Of a stretch of 10,035 nucleotides of DNA, positions 5,803 to 10,035 are shown in pieces. The stretch lies in contig JAHFBR010000029.1 of assembly GCA_023249955.1 (NCBI GenBank), forward strand, positions 1-10,035, written 5' to 3'. The position numbers were made by a program, and so were the translations under genes. Source of the DNA: a bacterium. GTDB taxonomy: Bacteria; Babelota; Babeliae; Babelales; RVW-14. A model generated the notes under the pieces. It worked only from the letters and a program-made list of their open reading frames with translations. It ran no database searches and was not told the origin of the DNA. The first letter of the stretch is position 1. Each line of letters starts with the position of its first letter.

Positions 5803-6918
5803 ATGATAATGTTTGACCGCCGATATTTTCGGTATTTTGATTGGATAAGTTTTTTGCTTACCATCATTCTGCTCGGCCTTGGACTTCTGTTTGTCTTTAG
5901 CGCTACCTATCGGCAAAATCTGCCACTCTCGATTTTTTTTAAAAAACAGCTTCTTGGCATTGCCAGCGGCCTGGTAATTTACTTTGTATTCTGCATGATT
6001 GATATTCAGCGGCTTGCCCGTTGGGGTTTTGTGTGTTATTGGATTACTTTAATCTTGCTGATGTATTCAATGGTTGGTGGTTGGATAGCCATGGGTGCCA
6101 AGCGTTGGGTTTCGCTTTATTTCATTCGATTCCAGCCGTCAGAACTTGCCAAGCTTTTTTTGCCCGTGTTCTTTGCGTCATATTTTACCGACCTTGAAAC
6201 GCCCAAATATTACGCCTATCCGCCCATTCCGTTTAAAGATTTTTTATTGCCTCTGGGCTTTTTATTTTTTAGTTTTGTGCTGATTCTTAAGCAGCCAGAT
6301 CTGGGGACAGCTTTGCTGGTTCTGCTTTCTGGGCTTGTCATGCTATGGTTTATTGGTATTCCGACCAAATTTTTTATTCTTCTTGGCATGGTGTCGGTTC
6401 TGGGCATGCCGGTTTTATGGAAGGTACTGAAGCCGTACCAACAGAATCGAATTCTGGTGCTCTTTGGCTACGGCGATGCCCGAAAAGAGCGCTACCAGAT
6501 TGAACAGTCAAAAATCGCCATTGGTTCAGGGGGCGTGACCGGCAAGGGATTTTTGCAGGGTACCCAAAATAAGCTGGAATTCTTGCCCGAAGATCACACC
6601 GATTTTATTTTTTCTGTGGCGTGCGAAGAGTTTGGTCTTCTTGGTGCGCTCACCATCATTTTGCTGTACATTGCACTTTTTGCCCGGCTTGTTTTTGTGA
6701 TCATGGGAGTTCAGAATTTTTTCGAACAGATTGTTGCCCTGGGCTTGCTGATTCATATCCTGCTCTCGGTTTGTATCAATATCGGCATGGTGACTGGGAT
6801 GTTGCCCATCGTGGGCATTCCGCTGCCGCTGCTGAGTTATGGCATCACCAACCTGTGGATCGTTTTAGCTAGCCTGGGCTGGCTTAATAACATTGCTATT
6901 CGGCGTTTTTACTACTGA
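5803..6918 (+). CDS. rodA: RodA-type SEDS peptidoglycan glycosyltransferase
   Basis: The product is 371 residues with about ten membrane helices. It is a lipid II polymerase of the SEDS family, expected to work with a class B PBP in the elongation machinery. RodA rather than FtsW is indicated by the start FDRRYFRYFDW, by QSKIAIGSGG, and by GKGFLQGTQNKLEFLPEDHTDF, whose Asp 267 sits at the catalytic position. Other SEDS landmarks are PSELAK (from 112) and QPDLGTALL (D166). The last landmark, normally PLxSYGG, reads PLLSYGI here (Ile 348), an unusual change. The start is uncertain among GTG 5791, ATG 5803 and ATG 5809; none has a clear ribosome site and a likely short leader favours the ATGs. 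No mreBCD or PBP2 genes are adjacent. The last 54 bases overlap the end of the convergent glycosyltransferase gene. Confidence 0.93.
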   Translation: MIMFDRRYFRYFDWISFLLTIILLGLGLLFVFSATYRQNLPLSIFFKKQLLGIASGLVIYFVFCMIDIQRLARWGFVCYWITLILLMYSMVGGWIAMGAKRWVSLYFIRFQPSELAKLFLPVFFASYFTDLETPKYYAYPPIPFKDFLLPLGFLFFSFVLILKQPDLGTALLVLLSGLVMLWFIGIPTKFFILLGMVSVLGMPVLWKVLKPYQQNRILVLFGYGDARKERYQIEQSKIAIGSGGVTGKGFLQGTQNKLEFLPEDHTDFIFSVACEEFGLLGALTIILLYIALFARLVFVIMGVQNFFEQIVALGLLIHILLSVCINIGMVTGMLPIVGIPLPLLSYGITNLWIVLASLGWLNNIAIRRFYY

Positions 6919-8151
6919 GACCGTTTCTTGTTCCTGCTTCTGGTGACCAAGCACCAAGGCAATAGTTTTTTTCAGTGTTTTTTCAAAATTGTTTTCTTGG
7001 TAGTTGGTTGTTTTTTTTGTATCTAAATACTGTTTTATCAATGTTGACAGCTGCTTGGTGTTTTTAATCATGCAGCCATTACCGGATGCGAGTACCAAAT
7101 CAAGTGATGCCCGTTCCCAAAACATGGCCGGCATGGTTCCATCAACCAAAATAGGCAACCCAAAATGAAGGGCTTCGTAACAAGCATTAGGCCCCGGCTT
7201 GGTGACAAAAAGATCTGCAACAAACATCAAGTCTGAAATGCGCGTGGTGAAAGGGATAATGCTCATCGAAACCAAATCACTTTGGGTAAAACTTTTAAGT
7301 TTTGCGGCCAACTGCGTATTTTTGCCAGCGCACACCATCAAGTGTGCCTCAAAGGGGAGCTGAAGTAGTTTTTTTGCATAACCTGTGAGTTGCTCGGTGC
7401 CCACACCCCCCATCATAAGCATGATTTTGGGTTTATCGGTTGGCAGATTCCACGTTGTGCAGATCTGGGCAGCGTCCTTCTTTTCAAAGAAATCGGGGCG
7501 TAGGTGGAACCCAAGGCTGGTGACTTTTGAATCTGCAATGTGGTGCTGCGCGAGCTGTTTGATGATGCGTGGTGTTTTTGACACCACCGTCATGTGAAAG
7601 TTTGGATGTTTGCACTTTTCCATATCCAAAAGCCAGGTGGTCAGGTCCATATCAAGTGTCATGAGCAAAAAAGGGATGTTACAGCGTTGAGCAGCGGTGC
7701 TGGCAGGGTAATTGATCAGCGGGATAAGTGAGAGTAAAAGATCAGGCTTTTCTGCACGTAAAAAATTATATATCTTGTGTTCCAGAGATTTTTTCGTCAA
7801 TCGCACAGCGCCCCAGCCGGGGTAACGCGTAATAAAATTGATCGTGCGCGTCCAGCCATTCTGCATCAACTTGTTGTAGCACATTTCATAATCGAGCTTG
7901 CCAAACGTTATTTTTTTTACGATATCCAGCGAATTAAAGACCTCTTCAAAGGGGTTGACGATTTTGACATCGTATTCGGGTAAAAATGTTTTGAGGGTGG
8001 AGCATGCAGCCATGTGACCATAGCCGCCCTTGCTGGTAAAAATAACAATTTTAGTCGGTTTATTTGCTGAAAAAGCGGTGTGGGTGCAGAGTGTTGATAA
8101 GGCAACGATGAATGGACGACGAAGCATGTTTTTGATGAAAGATATCTTCAT
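6865..8151 (-). CDS. MGDG-synthase/MurG-like glycosyltransferase (GT28 type) with N-terminal export signal
   Basis: The product is 428 residues. The N-lobe of the GT-B fold begins with IVIFTSKGGYGHMAA (35-49), matching the GGGH-A motif of MGDG synthases and processive diacylglycerol glucosyltransferases. GFHLRPDF (214-221), MMGGVG (246-251) and the donor-binding TKPGPNACYEAL (317-328) with GLPILV and E346 complete the family pattern. Such enzymes normally transfer sugar from UDP-sugar to diacylglycerol on the cytoplasmic membrane face. Oddly, residues 1-29 look like a signal peptide: MLRRPFIVALSTLCTHTAFSA, with RRPFI resembling a Tat motif and cleavage likely after FSA. A strong ribosome site confirms that start. 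The C-terminal 30 residues or so are low in hydrophobicity and partly encoded opposite rodA. It lies 68 bases after the CPBP gene, so it may be cotranscribed with it or use its own weak extended -10 (TGATACGTT). Confidence 0.82.
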   Translation of the reverse strand: MKISFIKNMLRRPFIVALSTLCTHTAFSANKPTKIVIFTSKGGYGHMAACSTLKTFLPEYDVKIVNPFEEVFNSLDIVKKITFGKLDYEMCYNKLMQNGWTRTINFITRYPGWGAVRLTKKSLEHKIYNFLRAEKPDLLLSLIPLINYPASTAAQRCNIPFLLMTLDMDLTTWLLDMEKCKHPNFHMTVVSKTPRIIKQLAQHHIADSKVTSLGFHLRPDFFEKKDAAQICTTWNLPTDKPKIMLMMGGVGTEQLTGYAKKLLQLPFEAHLMVCAGKNTQLAAKLKSFTQSDLVSMSIIPFTTRISDLMFVADLFVTKPGPNACYEALHFGLPILVDGTMPAMFWERASLDLVLASGNGCMIKNTKQLSTLIKQYLDTKKTTNYQENNFEKTLKKTIALVLGHQKQEQETVSVVKTPNSNVIKPAQAS

Positions 8152-8157
8152 GTTTTT

Positions 8158-8164
8158 CTCCTCT
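8158..8164 (-). promoter_or_regulatory. Strong ribosome binding site of the glycosyltransferase gene
   Basis: On the minus strand AGAGGAG lies 6 bases before ATG 8151. It fixes translation at the start that includes the signal peptide, rather than at an internal ATG closer to the enzymatic domain. Confidence 0.85.
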
Positions 8165-8219
8165 GATAAAACGTATCATGACCAGATGCGCTAGGGCAAA
8201 TAGACGAAAAACAAAGATA

Positions 8220-9098
8220 TTATGAGGAAGAAAAAATGCGCTTGCGATAAATGATCATGAGTATTGCAATGACCAGCGTAAACAAAAGATGTGTGGCCAG
8301 CGACATGCGTAGATCAATATCAAACCACCAAGGAAGAGCGGTTGCATAGCTGATCAATGGAATGCGGCGTAAAACCACTTTGACAAAAACAAGGCCGGCG
8401 TGTGCGCCCATGCCAATGTACAGTGTCTTGCTCAGATACAGTAAAAGATTTAAAAAGAACCCCAATAAAAAGAGCCCCAGTCCCAGTTGCCATTGTGTGG
8501 TTACCAACGTGAGGGGATTAGTCAGATCGTGTGCGAGCGAAAAAATTACCGATGTTGCAAACATGCTTACCAGTGGTGAAAGGCGCAGGCGTAAAAATGG
8601 AAAGAGCGTACCGCGAAAAATCATCTCCTCGGTCCATGCCAAAAAGAATGTTGCAACAAAGCCCATCAAAAGGCTGAATGCCTTGCTAGGAATTAAAGCA
8701 CATGCTTCGGGGTGTAATGTTGCAATCCCAAGCGGGATCAAGCCGCCCAGCAACAAGGCATGCAACACAAAAAAGAGTGCGAAGCACCCAAAAAAAGGTT
8801 TAAGCCATGACAATGTTGTCAAGAAGTGTACATTGGTTTGAAAAAAGCCCTGCACAAAGCGTCGTGGTGTGGTGGTCAGCAGGAGCATGATGTGCAACAA
8901 AACAAGAATAGTAAACGCAATTTTGCCGGTGCTGCGGCTTGCCAAAAGAGAAAAGGTTGGGTCAAGCCACAAGGCTACTGGTTGTAACAAACAGAAAGTT
9001 ATTAAAATAGAGAAGGCCGATAAGACTACCGGCCCCATAGCTTCAAAAACACGAGTAGCTAAATAATGTATGCGATTGGAATAGAAAAAAGGTGTCAT
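8220..9098 (-). CDS. CPBP-family (CAAX/Abi) intramembrane metalloprotease
   Basis: The product is 292 residues with about seven or eight hydrophobic segments. All three CPBP motifs are present in order: EEMIFRG (E157, E158, R162), FSLAH (His 190) and a final His 233 in GMGAHAG. In this family (Rce1 relatives) these residues bind the metal and water for cleavage within the membrane. Bacterial members have varied roles, including prenyl-type processing and immunity to bacteriocins, and the substrate here cannot be told. Its ATG overlaps the stop of the upstream HU gene as ATGA (9095-9098) and has no ribosome site of its own, so it is probably translated by coupling to HU. That pairing is not one I know as standard. 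Confidence 0.9.
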   Translation of the reverse strand: MTPFFYSNRIHYLATRVFEAMGPVVLSAFSILITFCLLQPVALWLDPTFSLLASRSTGKIAFTILVLLHIMLLLTTTPRRFVQGFFQTNVHFLTTLSWLKPFFGCFALFFVLHALLLGGLIPLGIATLHPEACALIPSKAFSLLMGFVATFFLAWTEEMIFRGTLFPFLRLRLSPLVSMFATSVIFSLAHDLTNPLTLVTTQWQLGLGLFLLGFFLNLLLYLSKTLYIGMGAHAGLVFVKVVLRRIPLISYATALPWWFDIDLRMSLATHLLFTLVIAILMIIYRKRIFSSS

Positions 9099-9373
9099 GC
9101 TGAGCGAAGCTGTTCTTTCAAGTGCTTACCTGGTTTAAAACGAGGTACGCAAATTGCTGGTAAATGAATACGTTGCTTTGTTGATGGATTGATACCAACG
9201 CGAGCAGGACGTTTGGAAAGCCAATACGTTCCAAAGCCGGTTAAAGAAACTTTCCCACCTTTTTTGAGTGTTCTCTCAACGATGCGTGTGAAGGAAGACA
9301 ACACCTTAGCAATATCCTTTTTGCTGAAGTTTGTCTCTTCGCTGAGCGCAGCGATTAATTCACTTTTATTCAT
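9095..9373 (-). CDS. hup: HU-family DNA-binding protein
   Basis: The product is 92 residues, the usual HU/IHF length. The start MNKSELIAALSEETNFSKKD and the core KVSLTGFGTYWLSKRPARVG, then INPSTKQRIHLPA and VPRFKPGKHLKEQL, follow the family from end to end, including the Pro at the tip of the DNA-intercalating arm (NPSTKQRI). HU bends and compacts DNA as a dimer. I chose ATG 9373, which has GGGAG 6 bases upstream, over an ATG five codons earlier with no such site. A near-consensus promoter lies upstream. The gene overlaps the CPBP gene by four bases. HU versus an IHF subunit cannot be decided with certainty. Confidence 0.96.
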   Translation of the reverse strand: MNKSELIAALSEETNFSKKDIAKVLSSFTRIVERTLKKGGKVSLTGFGTYWLSKRPARVGINPSTKQRIHLPAICVPRFKPGKHLKEQLRSA

Positions 9374-9379
9374 ATACGT

Positions 9380-9384
9380 CTCCC
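9380..9384 (-). promoter_or_regulatory. Ribosome binding site of the HU gene
   Basis: On the minus strand GGGAG sits 6 bases before ATG 9373, which selects this start over the upstream in-frame ATG. Confidence 0.75.
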
Positions 9385-9398
9385 ACAAAAGTTAACAC

Positions 9399-9414
9399 CT
9401 GTATTCCCGTACAG
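9399..9414. promoter_or_regulatory. CTGT-N8-ACAG palindrome in the HU leader
   Basis: Sixteen bases with inverted ends CTGTA and TACAG lie about 5 to 20 bases downstream of the predicted HU transcription start. The spacing equals that of the enterobacterial LexA box, and the position suits a repressor site. Eight fixed bases can occur by chance, and LexA boxes differ between phyla. Confidence 0.3.
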
Positions 9415-9425
9415 TTTCAATGTGA

Positions 9426-9454
9426 AATTTAGATTGTGTTTATTCGTTTGTCAA
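9426..9454 (-). promoter_or_regulatory. Sigma-70-type promoter of the HU-CPBP unit
   Basis: A perfect -35 TTGACA (9449-9454), a 17-base spacer and -10 TAAATT (9426-9431) lie on the minus strand about 50 bases before the HU start. It is the best promoter match in the window, as expected for an abundant protein. Confidence 0.8.
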
Positions 9455-9590
9455 GAAAAACGACGAACTGAAAAGCAAAAAAATGCAAGTTTTGTATTGT
9501 TATTTTTGATAAATAAAAAATGTTACGTAGAATTCGCATGCAATGTGATTTTCTTTTCTGAGTGTAATGCGTGAAGCGTGTAATATTTAT

Positions 9591-9619
9591 TTGTTGAATC
9601 CACAGGTTGGTGGTACACT
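9591..9619 (+). promoter_or_regulatory. Candidate extended -10 promoter for tatD
   Basis: TTGTTG (9591-9596), a 17-base spacer and TACACT (9614-9619) preceded by TGG (extended -10 form) lie 60 bases upstream of the tatD start. Confidence 0.45.
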
Positions 9620-9678
9620 TATGGTTTTATGTTGACATCGTCGATCTCAATGATGCCGTAAAGCACAAGGAAAACGCC

Positions 9679-10035
9679 ATGTTTGTTGATACTCATTGTC
9701 ATCTAAATATTGTGGTAAATAAGCAACCAGAGGCCATTTTGCTTGAGTCTGATTATCATATCATTGAACAGGTCGTCAAACAGGCGCGGCAATCTGGCGT
9801 CGAAAAAATCATCAATGTTGGTACCAGTGTTAACGAAAGTATCAACTCAATAGAAATCGCAAAACGCATTGAAGGCGTGTACGCCACCGTGGGCATTCAC
9901 CCGTGTGACACGATAGATGACGCCATTGGTGACGCGTTTAAAGATATCATCAAGCAGTTCGACCGCATGGTGCAGGACAAAGAACAGAACAGGATTGTTG
10001 CCGTGGGCGAAGTCGGGCTCGATTTTTATCACAAG
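9679..10035 (+). CDS. tatD: TatD-family metal-dependent deoxyribonuclease (3' end outside window)
   Basis: The 119 codons from ATG 9679 run open to the window edge, which is somewhat less than half of the usual length of about 260 residues. The start MFVDTHCHL carries the HxH metal-binding pair of the TatD amidohydrolase fold. IINVGTS, then YATVGIHPCD and AVGEVGLDFYHK, are the next family landmarks, the last with its metal-binding Glu. TatD proteins are 3'-5' exonucleases acting on DNA and are implicated in DNA repair or fragmentation. AAGG lies about 8 bases before the start. The insert NKQPEAILLESDYH in the first 30 residues is slightly longer than in many family members but keeps the frame. 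It is divergent from the HU gene. Confidence 0.93.
   Translation, partial: MFVDTHCHLNIVVNKQPEAILLESDYHIIEQVVKQARQSGVEKIINVGTSVNESINSIEIAKRIEGVYATVGIHPCDTIDDAIGDAFKDIIKQFDRMVQDKEQNRIVAVGEVGLDFYHK

Larger units (their letters stand above)
9374..9678. other. Divergent intergenic region between HU and tatD
   Basis: This region holds the HU promoter and palindrome on the left and a tatD promoter candidate on the right. The middle (about 9470-9600) is A/T-rich with a weak hairpin (ATTTTT/AAAAAT arms, about 9502-9521) and no convincing open frame or structured RNA. A 10-codon frame starting at ATG 9629 has no ribosome site and was not called. Confidence 0.6.

Noticed and set aside
8362..8841. A 159-residue open frame on the plus strand opposite the CPBP gene
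   Set aside because: It is antisense to clear membrane segments and the catalytic motifs. Its Lys/Arg/Asn-rich composition is the shadow of the hydrophobic gene.
9501..9522. A/T-only hairpin in the HU-tatD intergenic region considered as a terminator or small RNA
   Set aside because: The stem has no G-C pairs and no flanking gene ends there. It is explained by A/T-rich composition.
1..10035. CRISPR arrays, insertion sequences, tRNA or rRNA genes
   Set aside because: I found no regularly spaced repeats, transposase motifs with terminal repeats, or tRNA/rRNA-like sequences anywhere in the window.

Overview
The window reads as ordinary, densely packed chromosome from a Gram-negative-type bacterium. 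The evidence is Sec-type signal peptides, a periplasmic binding protein, RodA, HU, SbcC and TatD. The mix of conserved housekeeping genes, very small secreted proteins of no recognised family and an MGDG-synthase-like glycosyltransferase carrying a signal peptide would suit a host-associated lineage such as Dependentiae (TM6/Babeliae). That placement is a guess from gene style, not something the sequence proves. I saw no mobile elements, CRISPR arrays, tRNA or rRNA.

Left part (1-1789, minus strand): a two-gene unit. A periplasmic type-I substrate-binding protein is followed after 20 bases by a membrane-anchored protein that leaves the window at its left edge. The visible part of that second protein resembles the extracellular beta-sandwich of pentameric (Cys-loop type) ligand-gated ion channels. 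A binding-protein gene beside a neurotransmitter-receptor-like channel gene is the most striking content of the window.

Middle-left (1790-2954, plus strand): a regulatory intergenic region, then a monocistronic 50-residue secreted acidic peptide with its own promoter and a clear intrinsic terminator. Next comes a pair of tandem, related, small secreted cysteine-rich proteins sharing a CKxCGCxxxxH motif. These are unrecognised families.

Centre (2964-6918): an SbcC/Rad50-type ATPase on the minus strand, with no SbcD beside it, divergent from rodA on the plus strand.

Right part (6865-9373, minus strand): an HU-family DNA-binding protein, a CPBP-family membrane protease translationally coupled to it by an ATGA overlap, and an MGDG-synthase-like glycosyltransferase with an export signal. 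The 3' end of the glycosyltransferase overlaps the 3' end of rodA by 54 bp. The HU promoter is nearly consensus and has a CTGT-N8-ACAG palindrome just downstream. The window ends inside a tatD-type nuclease gene on the plus strand, divergent from HU.
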